From NCBI GenBank assembly GCA_902803265.1, contig CADCPD010000125.1, positions 1 to 12,612 of the forward strand: DNA of 12,612 bases, given 5' to 3'. The position numbers were made by a program, and so were the translations under genes. Source of the stretch: an uncultured bacterium. GTDB lineage: Bacteria > Cyanobacteriota > Vampirovibrionia > Gastranaerophilales > Gastranaerophilaceae. The notes below the pieces were generated by a model that saw nothing but the letters and a program-made list of their open reading frames with translations, did no database searches and had not been told where the DNA came from. This document shows positions 6,117 through 12,612 of the stretch, one piece after another (the first letter of the stretch is position 1; every line of letters starts with the position of its first letter).

Positions 6117-6977
6117 CTAAGGATTTACCAAAACATAATCATATAAAGCTTTTAGGCCTATTTTCATATCCGTAAATTTAAAATTAGGAATTTCCGATAA
6201 TAATCTTGCATTATCGCCTGTATATTCATTACCTAAAGTATCAGCTTTTATCGTTATTTCAGACTTAAAATCACTTATTTCGTTAACAATTTTTGAAATT
6301 TCTAATAAACTAATTGAGTCAGATGGCGTTACATTTATAATATTTTCATTTTTTGGTTCATGCTCTATAAAATGTTCAATAATTTTGCACAAATCTTCAA
6401 TGAAAAGATAATCAAAAATAACATTTTGATTTATTTCTATTTTTTCATGTTTTAAATTTTGAGTTATTGCATATGTCGGAAAGCGTGATGATTTTTCGTT
6501 ATAACCGTAGCACGCAAAAATATTTAGACATATGACATCTTTTCTGTCTTTTACTTTTTGCGAAATGAACAGTTTTGATTTTCCGTACAAATCTAATGGT
6601 TCAAATTCTCCAATAGTAGTTTCTTTTACTTTGTGAAGGTTTCTTGACTTGCCGTACATTGCGCCTGAACCAAACAAAATAACTCGTGCATCTTCTCTTT
6701 TTGAAGATAATATATTTTCAACCATTTTAAGATTATCTTCAACGGTAGTATCTTTATCCTGAACACCTCTTGCACCGCCAACAGTTCCGCAGTGAATTAT
6801 AAAATCGATTTTATTTTGTTCAAAATACTGTTTTACAGCCTTTTCATCAATACAATCAAGTTCAAAACTTCTTGGAGTTAAAAGATTATATTTACCACTA
6901 AAATATCTTTTTAAATTTCCGCCGACAAATCCTCCGGAACCTGTTATTAAAATAGTTTCAATGTTATTTTCAGTCAT
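6117..6977 (-). CDS. NAD(P)-dependent sugar-nucleotide epimerase/dehydratase (extended SDR)
   Basis: The 286-aa protein has the N-terminal dinucleotide-binding motif GSGGFVGG (13-20), the mid-domain FGSGAMYG (102-109) and the catalytic YGKSK (Y131, K135) of extended short-chain dehydrogenases. The spacing and the DLYGKSK string resemble the GDP-L-fucose synthase/WcaG and NDP-sugar epimerase branch, but the C-terminal substrate domain is short and the product sugar cannot be predicted. It starts two bases after the stop of the upstream glycosyltransferase, with a GAGGG Shine-Dalgarno inside that gene's last codons, so translation is probably coupled. As the last gene of the polysaccharide unit it probably supplies the activated sugar used by the glycosyltransferases before it. 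No clear terminator follows before malQ. Confidence 0.85.
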   Translation of the reverse strand: MTENNIETILITGSGGFVGGNLKRYFSGKYNLLTPRSFELDCIDEKAVKQYFEQNKIDFIIHCGTVGGARGVQDKDTTVEDNLKMVENILSSKREDARVILFGSGAMYGKSRNLHKVKETTIGEFEPLDLYGKSKLFISQKVKDRKDVICLNIFACYGYNEKSSRFPTYAITQNLKHEKIEINQNVIFDYLFIEDLCKIIEHFIEHEPKNENIINVTPSDSISLLEISKIVNEISDFKSEITIKADTLGNEYTGDNARLLSEIPNFKFTDMKIGLKALYDYVLVNP

Positions 6978-6979
6978 AT

Positions 6980-8281
6980 TTAAACCCTCAAAACGTATTT
7001 ATTGCTTAATTTTACAGCAGAAAGCATTTTTTTGTTAATTCCGTCTTTTTTTAAAATTTGTTTTATTTTTTCAAACTCTTTTAAAGTAAACAATATAACA
7101 TCAAAATCAAGATTTTTAAGCTCATTAGGACTATATGTTTTCAGGTTATAAAAAAATTCTTCTCTGTTTTCTTTTTCAAATTTTTTATCACAAATTCCAA
7201 CAATATTTAATTTTGATAAATCATAATTTTCCAGTAAAACATTTGATATTAAACCTGCTCCGTAGAGTAAAACTTTTTTATTTTTTAATTTTTCTGATAA
7301 ATCATCAAGATATTTTTGTTCATTAACTGCCTGAAAATAGTCTTCCCATTCTTTTTTATATCTTATAAACCAATATTTATAATTTTTTCTTGAAGTTTTT
7401 ACAAGAATATATGCAAGAATAAATTTAAGTTTTTGTTTAAAACTCAAAACTCTGAAAATTTGCTGAAGATTATAGAAATAATCCTCTTTTAATTCCTGAT
7501 TATAAATAATAATAGTTTTAAACAAATCAAACAAAGATTTATGAAAATGTTTCAAACCATTTATGATTTCAATTTGTTTTTTTCTGTCTTTTATAAGTTC
7601 AACAGAATTAAAAAAGCCGACAGACCAAAAAATCATTCTGCGAGATAATGGCACTTCGTCAGCTATTAAATCTCTTACATACATTGTTTTTAATTCGGGA
7701 TTAACTCCGATGTTCACAATATCTTTTTTAACTATATAAAATCTGTTACCATCATTGATATTTTTTGCAGTCAAAGCCAAATGCGGAAACAAATTGCGAA
7801 CATTATCATACATGTTTTCAACAACCGTAGATGTTATATTTTTTGTTTTATAAATACACGCAGGAGCAAAATTTGCCTGATGAAATATCTCAGAATCTGT
7901 ATTTTTACAATTTTTAGTTAAAATACAGTCAAAATTATTTTCTATGGCACTTTCAATTTCATGCCAGCTATCCCAATTATAAGTATCATTATCACACAAA
8001 AGCCAGATATAATCTTTGTTTGAGTACTCTGTATATGCCTTTGCAATATTAGCATTTCCGCCAATATTAATTTTGTGTTTAATGTGCTTTAAATTAGGAA
8101 ATTTTGAACAATATTCATTAACAAGTTCATCTGTTCCGTCTGTTGAATTATTATTTAATATAGTTATATCAAAATCTTTTATCGGAGAATTATCCGCAAA
8201 AATTTGCTGAAAAGTTTTTTCCAGTAAATCTTTTCGGTTAAATGTTATTAAAATTATTTGTAATTTATCTTTTATATTCAT
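6980..8281 (-). CDS. GT2-family glycosyltransferase fused to a C-terminal Rossmann-like domain
   Basis: The 433-aa protein carries a GT-A domain: LQIILITFNRKDLLEKTF (7-24), the NNNSTDGT loop (43-50) and the metal/nucleotide-binding DND (97-99). It should transfer a sugar from an NDP donor during surface polysaccharide assembly at the cytoplasmic face; no signal peptide or clear transmembrane segment is seen. Residues from about 328 form a separate domain that opens with KKVLLYGAGLISNV, continues to NIVGICDKKF and ends with a DVILFTL strand, a dinucleotide- or nucleotide-binding-like fold. The same domain occurs twice in the protein encoded at 9259-10020. The first ~320 residues are paralogous to the upstream gene (8294-9244). 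A TAAGG Shine-Dalgarno lies five bases from the ATG, and the gap to the upstream gene is 12 bases. Confidence 0.87.
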   Translation of the reverse strand: MNIKDKLQIILITFNRKDLLEKTFQQIFADNSPIKDFDITILNNNSTDGTDELVNEYCSKFPNLKHIKHKINIGGNANIAKAYTEYSNKDYIWLLCDNDTYNWDSWHEIESAIENNFDCILTKNCKNTDSEIFHQANFAPACIYKTKNITSTVVENMYDNVRNLFPHLALTAKNINDGNRFYIVKKDIVNIGVNPELKTMYVRDLIADEVPLSRRMIFWSVGFFNSVELIKDRKKQIEIINGLKHFHKSLFDLFKTIIIYNQELKEDYFYNLQQIFRVLSFKQKLKFILAYILVKTSRKNYKYWFIRYKKEWEDYFQAVNEQKYLDDLSEKLKNKKVLLYGAGLISNVLLENYDLSKLNIVGICDKKFEKENREEFFYNLKTYSPNELKNLDFDVILFTLKEFEKIKQILKKDGINKKMLSAVKLSNKYVLRV

Positions 8282-8293
8282 AAAAACCTTACT

Positions 8294-9244
8294 TTATTTA
8301 AGAATATCAGTTTTCATAAATAAGTACAAACATTTAAAATAATATTTAAATCTGTAATATGTGGGTGCAAAAATTGGTGTTAATAAGAAGACCACCTTTT
8401 GTCTAAAAGATAAACCCAAAAAGAAATCTATAAAGTTAGGCAAATATTTATTTGAGCTCCATAATTTATAACAACTGTAAAAGAAAGATCTGTCTATCCA
8501 AAGATATTCATTACACTTGTGTCTGAATTTTTTATCATTAAGCATTTTGTACACATTTATAAACGACACAAAAAAATTAAAGTTTTTTTGTTTATAATGT
8601 ATTTCTTTTTTGGCAATACCTCTATGATAATCTTGAGCTGTTCTGTACCAATTTTGGATTACAATATTTTCTTTAAAAATCTCAAAATTCTTAATATCAT
8701 TATTAATAAACGAACATATTATTGCAGAATGAGGAAATGAATGATATATATTCATATACGCATTTTGAATAATTGTACTTGTAATAAGTTCTGTTCTATA
8801 TATTCCAGCAGGTAAAAATGTTAATTCATTAATTATATTGTAATCATTAATATCTTCAACATCGAGAGTATGATAAACCATTATCAAATCTTTTTTTTCA
8901 TTTATAGCATTTTCTACTTTATACCAATTAGAAAAATTATATAAATCATCATCACAAAGTATCCAAAAATATTCTTTATTTTTTATTAAAGCCAATTCTA
9001 AAGCTCTGCAAATATTGGCATTGCCGCCGATATTAACATGATGTTTTATATATTCAATATTTGGAAATTTATCTTGATATTGTTTTATTATATCCTCTGT
9101 TCCATCATCAGAATTATTATCCAAAATTGTAATATCAAAATATTTTATTGGAGATTTTTCTGCAAAAATTTGTTTAAAAGTTCTCTCTAAAAGATTAGCT
9201 CTGTTATATGTTATTAAAATTATTTGTAATTTATCTTTAAGCAT
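8294..9244 (-). CDS. GT2-family glycosyltransferase, paralogue of its downstream neighbour
   Basis: The 316-aa GT-A protein shows LQIILITYNRANLLERTF, the DNNSDDGT loop and a DDD metal-binding triplet (98-100), matching the neighbour almost position for position (for example the INIGGNAN / VNIGGNAN segment). The similarity continues to LSFRQK near the C terminus, after which this protein stops while its paralogue runs into the Rossmann-like domain. A tandem duplication followed by divergence in acceptor or donor specificity is the likely history. I place the start at ATG 9244, with GGTGA five bases upstream and an N terminus that aligns with the paralogue's; a TTG four codons earlier (9256) is possible but lacks a suitable ribosome-binding site. 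It follows the upstream stop codon by only 14 bases. Confidence 0.87.
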   Translation of the reverse strand: MLKDKLQIILITYNRANLLERTFKQIFAEKSPIKYFDITILDNNSDDGTEDIIKQYQDKFPNIEYIKHHVNIGGNANICRALELALIKNKEYFWILCDDDLYNFSNWYKVENAINEKKDLIMVYHTLDVEDINDYNIINELTFLPAGIYRTELITSTIIQNAYMNIYHSFPHSAIICSFINNDIKNFEIFKENIVIQNWYRTAQDYHRGIAKKEIHYKQKNFNFFVSFINVYKMLNDKKFRHKCNEYLWIDRSFFYSCYKLWSSNKYLPNFIDFFLGLSFRQKVVFLLTPIFAPTYYRFKYYFKCLYLFMKTDILK

Positions 9245-9258
9245 TTTTATCACCAAAA

Positions 9259-10020
9259 TTATCCAGATTTTATAGTTTCAAAAAAACCTTTTTTGACAAG
9301 AGGCATAATTTTTATACTTGTATTTTTTAAGTATTTAGAATATAAAAACTCTGCAATAGAAATTATTACTTTTGTTGTTATTAAAACATAGTCAGGATTT
9401 AACTTTGTAATATCCTCAGGCTTATAAAGCTTATATCCGCAAATTTCATCACAATCATCAAGTTGGCTAAATTGTTTATCTGCAATACCAATTACATCTA
9501 ATCCGGATAAATCATAATATTGATATATTACCCTAAAAAACAAACCTGCACCGTAAAACAGAACTTTTTTCCCTTTCATTTTTTCAATAAGTTTTGGTAA
9601 TGTTTTATCAAATTTATACTTCAAAAGATATTCAAGACTAAAATCAGCATCCAAATGTTCTTCTACAAACATAACTTTTACATCTGTATCTTCACCTAAT
9701 TCTGACTTTAAATCTTTTGCTATAATAGCAGGATTATGTTCTACAGTGATTAAGATAGCATCAAATTCTATGTCAGATATTTCTTTTTGTTTTATATTTT
9801 TTATACCATACGATTTTGATAATTTTTTACGAGAGTCAGCAGAAGCAAAAGCTACAATATCAAAGACTTCCTTAAATCTATACTTGTTGTTTAATTCTGC
9901 ATAATTCCCAACATCGCCATATATAAGGACCTTTTTTCCTTTTAATTCAGACATTATTTTTTCTGCATTGTCAAGGAATTCTTTTGTTTTTGTTTTAAAA
10001 TTGTAGTATTTACCTGTCAT
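9259..10020 (-). CDS. Protein of two tandem Rossmann-like domains
   Basis: The 253-aa protein appears to be an internal duplication. Copy 1 (about 27-124) begins GKKVLIYGDVGNY and has a FDAILITV strand. Copy 2 (about 148-242) begins GKKVLFYGAGLFFRV, continues DVIGIADKQF and has a DYVLITTK strand. Copy 2 closely resembles the C-terminal domain of the fused glycosyltransferase at 6980-8281. The glycine pattern is canonical in copy 2 (GAG) and weakened in copy 1 (GDVG), so copy 1 may be structural. The fold is like the nucleotide-binding Rossmann domains found in sugar-nucleotide enzymes and in NeuD/PglD-type proteins, but no catalytic domain is attached and I cannot assign a reaction. It may act with the two glycosyltransferases encoded just downstream. 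A weak AGG Shine-Dalgarno lies nine bases from the ATG. Confidence 0.75.
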   Translation of the reverse strand: MTGKYYNFKTKTKEFLDNAEKIMSELKGKKVLIYGDVGNYAELNNKYRFKEVFDIVAFASADSRKKLSKSYGIKNIKQKEISDIEFDAILITVEHNPAIIAKDLKSELGEDTDVKVMFVEEHLDADFSLEYLLKYKFDKTLPKLIEKMKGKKVLFYGAGLFFRVIYQYYDLSGLDVIGIADKQFSQLDDCDEICGYKLYKPEDITKLNPDYVLITTKVIISIAEFLYSKYLKNTSIKIMPLVKKGFFETIKSG

Positions 10021-10142
10021 AACATAAAACCTAATATTTTATTTATTTTAGTACTTAAAAAGTTTTTATTTTCGAATAACAAATTTTAATCATTTCTTTA
10101 TTTTTTGATTTTTATAGTCAAATAATTATGCAAAAATCTCCT

Positions 10143-11405
10143 TTATAAAAATCTTATTTTTAGAAGTTTTACTAAATCATGATAATATCTAAAAATCTTA
10201 TAATTTGAAAAGATATTGTAATTTTTATTATATTGATACCCTAAAATTTTTAGTAGTAACTTTGTTTGAAATCCCGTATGATACAAATTTAATTTTGGTT
10301 GATTTTTATCATTATCATTTTGACAATTTAACAAAGTAATACCATTTCTTAACATAAAGTTTTCATAATTATCATAAAGTTTTGCATAAGTAGCATTATT
10401 TTGTTCCATATCCAAAGATTCATACAATTCAAAAGGACTGTAATCCCAACTATATCCGGGTTTATGAGGAATGGCGAGATATTCACACATTTCACGTGCT
10501 CTAAAATCAGAATTTAGACATATTGCAGGAATTCCACTATTAAGAGCTACTATAGAACCATGTAATCTGTATCCTAGATAAAATTTATGTTCCTTTATAC
10601 ATTTTTTCCATGAATACACATCAGAAAAAATTCTTATTTTTCTTTGATTTAAAGATTTTAAATCATTAATTGAATATTTATAATTAAAATTATTGAACGC
10701 AACAGCATCTATAAATCTTACATCAGTATTATCTTGAAGAATAGATGTTGCATTTTTTACTATTGAATAGTTTTGACCAAATGTTGTAATAATATCTTCA
10801 ATACGATTAAGCTTTTGTTTATTTATAGGAGGTCTATTTTTACCATTCTCAAAATAACTTGGACATCCAACTACATCTACATTTTTAATTCCAAGTTTGT
10901 GCAATATTTCTTGAGTTTTATAACCTCTAACCCCAATAGATACACTATGATCAGAAATAGCTGACATTAATCGAACTAATCCTTTATTAAAATCTTTATA
11001 AAAATCAAGATTATATCTATCATCTCCAAATGCATTTGCGCCAATTCCGCAAACTATTACAGGTTTATTTATTTTATTAATTATTTCTTCAATTCTTCTG
11101 TATCCTAAATCAAGACGATCATTATAATATTTTCGTAAAATATCAGTTAAAACGACAAATACATGACTGCATTGATTATTAATAATATCCACATAATAAT
11201 CAATATTTAAATCTTTGATATCATAAATATTTTGAATGTGTTGAATATTATGAAAATCTTTACAACAAGATTTTACTAAACTATATGTAATATAACTATT
11301 ACCAACATTATTTGCACAAGACAACATAAAAGAGTTAAAATCTTTAATATCCTTATTTTCTATAATAAAATTACTATTTATAAAAAAAGGGTTAAAATCT
11401 TTCAT
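10143..11405 (-). CDS. Polysaccharide pyruvyl transferase family protein
   Basis: The 420-aa protein shows the family pattern: NNVGNSYIT near the N terminus (32-40), VIVCGIGANAFGDD (116-129), SIGVRGYKTQEILHKLG (156-172) leading to VVGCPSYF (178-185), and the late signature FYLGYRLHGSIVALNSGIPAI (275-295) with the Arg/His pair of the GT-B-like fold. Family members such as CsaB and WcaK-type proteins transfer pyruvate from phosphoenolpyruvate to sugars as ketals on secretion polymers, giving acidic surface glycans; some relatives have other donors, so the exact reaction is inferred. Length is normal for the family. The start is supported by GGTG seven bases upstream of the ATG. It lies between the capsule-like gene and the tandem Rossmann gene, with 122 AT-rich non-coding bases downstream in which I see no gene or clear terminator. 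Confidence 0.82.
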   Translation of the reverse strand: MKDFNPFFINSNFIIENKDIKDFNSFMLSCANNVGNSYITYSLVKSCCKDFHNIQHIQNIYDIKDLNIDYYVDIINNQCSHVFVVLTDILRKYYNDRLDLGYRRIEEIINKINKPVIVCGIGANAFGDDRYNLDFYKDFNKGLVRLMSAISDHSVSIGVRGYKTQEILHKLGIKNVDVVGCPSYFENGKNRPPINKQKLNRIEDIITTFGQNYSIVKNATSILQDNTDVRFIDAVAFNNFNYKYSINDLKSLNQRKIRIFSDVYSWKKCIKEHKFYLGYRLHGSIVALNSGIPAICLNSDFRAREMCEYLAIPHKPGYSWDYSPFELYESLDMEQNNATYAKLYDNYENFMLRNGITLLNCQNDNDKNQPKLNLYHTGFQTKLLLKILGYQYNKNYNIFSNYKIFRYYHDLVKLLKIRFL

Positions 11406-11469
11406 TAATCAGCACCATAAAAATTTTCCAACAAAATCTATGCTGTAATTGTAACATAAAATTCATAAA

Positions 11470-12612
11470 TTAAGAATAATATACAGTTATTACTTTATAT
11501 AATATCTTTAACAGCATTTTTAATTTATTGATTTTTTGCTTTAACTTATTAATTCTTTGTTTAATTTTATCAAATTTTTGTTTTAAATTTTTCTTCTTAA
11601 TATTTTCATAATAAGTTTTCATGCAATCAATTGTATATTTTGAGATATCCTCAATATCATTAACTTTATTAAAAAAGTCAAAAGTTATACCATTTTTTCT
11701 ATATTTTTCAAGTTTATTTTGTAAATAATCATACAAAAAATTTTCCTTATAAAAATCTTTTTCAAAAAGAATATAATGAGTTAAATACCAATAAAAAATA
11801 TTATTCTTTTTTTTCTTTGGTTGTTTTAAAACTTTATTTAATTCTTCAATACCTTGTCCATCTTTAAACCAATCATTATATGTTTTTACAAGTGATAAAA
11901 CAGGTTTATCATATATTAAAGAGAAAATACCCGTATTTGAAGTAAGGTTTAATACAGCATCAATATCGTCAAAATAATATAAGGAATTATTTATAAAAAT
12001 ATTATTTGTATAATTTTTTAAATATATAAAATTCGAGTATTTAGTTTCAAAAATTTTAATATCTTCATCTGTTAATGTTGGAACTTTATCATGCTGAGTA
12101 ACAAATACTCCTATATTTTTAGGAATATTTGACATTATATAATCGACCATATCTGAACGAGAGCCATATAAACTTTCCTTAAACATTGTATATGCTGCAT
12201 CACCTGTAAGAGGTAACAATACCCATTGTTTAAATCGTTTTTTATTTAATTTAAGTTCTTTTTTTATAGGTGAGTTATTTCTAATTAGATTACGTAACTT
12301 AAGTTTAAAAATTTCAATCTTTAGATTTTCTTTTATTGAAATATGAAAATTTCCAATCTCGTTTTTATATTTCAATAAAGAAGTATTAATAACATGACTG
12401 AATGGATCATAACCTAAGGTTCTATGAAATGGAGATCGTGAAAATATAGTATTTTCTTGAGATAAACACAAAGCTTGAGTAAATATTTTTCCCCAAATAT
12501 CGACTGCTGAATAAAAGCCTTTACAAACAATTATATCTGGAATCCAATCTCCAAATTTATTTTCATATATTTCTTTTAATTTACTTAATTCTTGTTTATT
12601 TAATTTTTGAAA
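11470..12612 (-). CDS. Capsule polysaccharide biosynthesis-like protein (partial, 5' end beyond the window)
   Basis: The frame stays open to the right edge, so at least 380 residues are seen and the true start is outside; the first in-window alternative start (TTG at 12471) is internal. Recognisable elements are WVLLPLTGDAAY, a mid segment VGFVTQHDK-like (read as GVFVTQHDK), and IDAVLNLTSNTGIFSLIYDKPVLSL. The last matches the D-A-V...S-x-x-G-x-x-x-L-x-x-x-KPV signature of the Capsule_synth/KpsC-KpsS group and related GT-B glycosyltransferases that act on capsule or LPS acceptors. The C terminus (about the last 60 residues) is a lysine-rich coiled coil (KIKQRINKLKQKINKLK) ending in a hydrophobic patch, perhaps for membrane association. 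The gene is very AT-rich. Family assignment is moderate, because it rests on a few motifs. Confidence 0.62.
   Translation of the reverse strand, partial: FQKLNKQELSKLKEIYENKFGDWIPDIIVCKGFYSAVDIWGKIFTQALCLSQENTIFSRSPFHRTLGYDPFSHVINTSLLKYKNEIGNFHISIKENLKIEIFKLKLRNLIRNNSPIKKELKLNKKRFKQWVLLPLTGDAAYTMFKESLYGSRSDMVDYIMSNIPKNIGVFVTQHDKVPTLTDEDIKIFETKYSNFIYLKNYTNNIFINNSLYYFDDIDAVLNLTSNTGIFSLIYDKPVLSLVKTYNDWFKDGQGIEELNKVLKQPKKKKNNIFYWYLTHYILFEKDFYKENFLYDYLQNKLEKYRKNGITFDFFNKVNDIEDISKYTIDCMKTYYENIKKKNLKQKFDKIKQRINKLKQKINKLKMLLKILYKVITVYYS

Noticed and set aside
7135..8740. Forward-strand open frames of 60-75 codons within the glycosyltransferase genes
   Set aside because: They lie opposite well-supported coding sequence and show no domain motifs, only hydrophobic shadow translations.
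9245..9256. TTG start four codons upstream for the first glycosyltransferase
   Set aside because: The ATG at 9244 has GGTGA at good spacing and aligns with the N terminus of the paralogue.
10100..10142. AGGAG followed by a TTG-started short open frame after the pyruvyl transferase gene
   Set aside because: It would encode about 11 residues with no recognisable feature; the purine run is probably chance in AT-rich DNA.

Overview
The window is AT-rich, gene-dense bacterial DNA using the standard code, with no RNA genes, transposases or CRISPR arrays recognised. The organism is most likely a host-associated, low-GC, Gram-negative-type bacterium. My best guess is a gut Gastranaerophilales/'Melainabacteria' (non-photosynthetic sister of Cyanobacteria), because the glucan enzymes start with MK plus a short polar stretch ending in an F-x-G-like motif, a style I associate with that group. 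This is recollection, not a search result, and I put it at about 50%.

Left part (about 1-6100), alpha-glucan metabolism. The last codons of an unidentified gene end in a strong terminator. Next comes a forward-strand glycogen debranching enzyme (GH133 type). Convergent to it, and separated by a small nucleotidyltransferase gene, lies a divergent 4-alpha-glucanotransferase (MalQ, GH77). The two enzymes belong to unrelated catalytic families, yet they share three things outside their catalytic domains: a related 5' leader with an inverted repeat that encloses the start codon, a short N-terminal F-x-G-like motif, and a C-terminal module. That module consists of a Lys/Glu/Pro/Val linker, an almost identical 28-residue hydrophobic and then lysine-rich helix, and a Gln-rich end. 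This common tail is the most interesting feature here. It looks like a location or assembly tag that would place successive steps of glucan breakdown at the same cellular site, perhaps a membrane or a granule.

Right part (about 6117-12612), surface polysaccharide synthesis, all on the minus strand. In transcription order it holds: a capsule-biosynthesis-like protein (cut by the window edge), a polysaccharide pyruvyl transferase family protein, a protein made of two Rossmann-like domains, two tandem GT2 glycosyltransferase paralogues (the second fused to one more copy of the same Rossmann-like domain), and an NAD-dependent sugar-nucleotide epimerase/dehydratase. The last four genes are separated by only a few bases and look like one translationally coupled unit. 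G+C falls clearly toward the right edge, as often seen in variable, horizontally exchanged polysaccharide loci.

Three clear rho-independent terminators define the transcription units on the left. No clear terminator separates the epimerase gene from malQ, so the polysaccharide operon could read through into malQ, although malQ has its own palindrome and leader just upstream.
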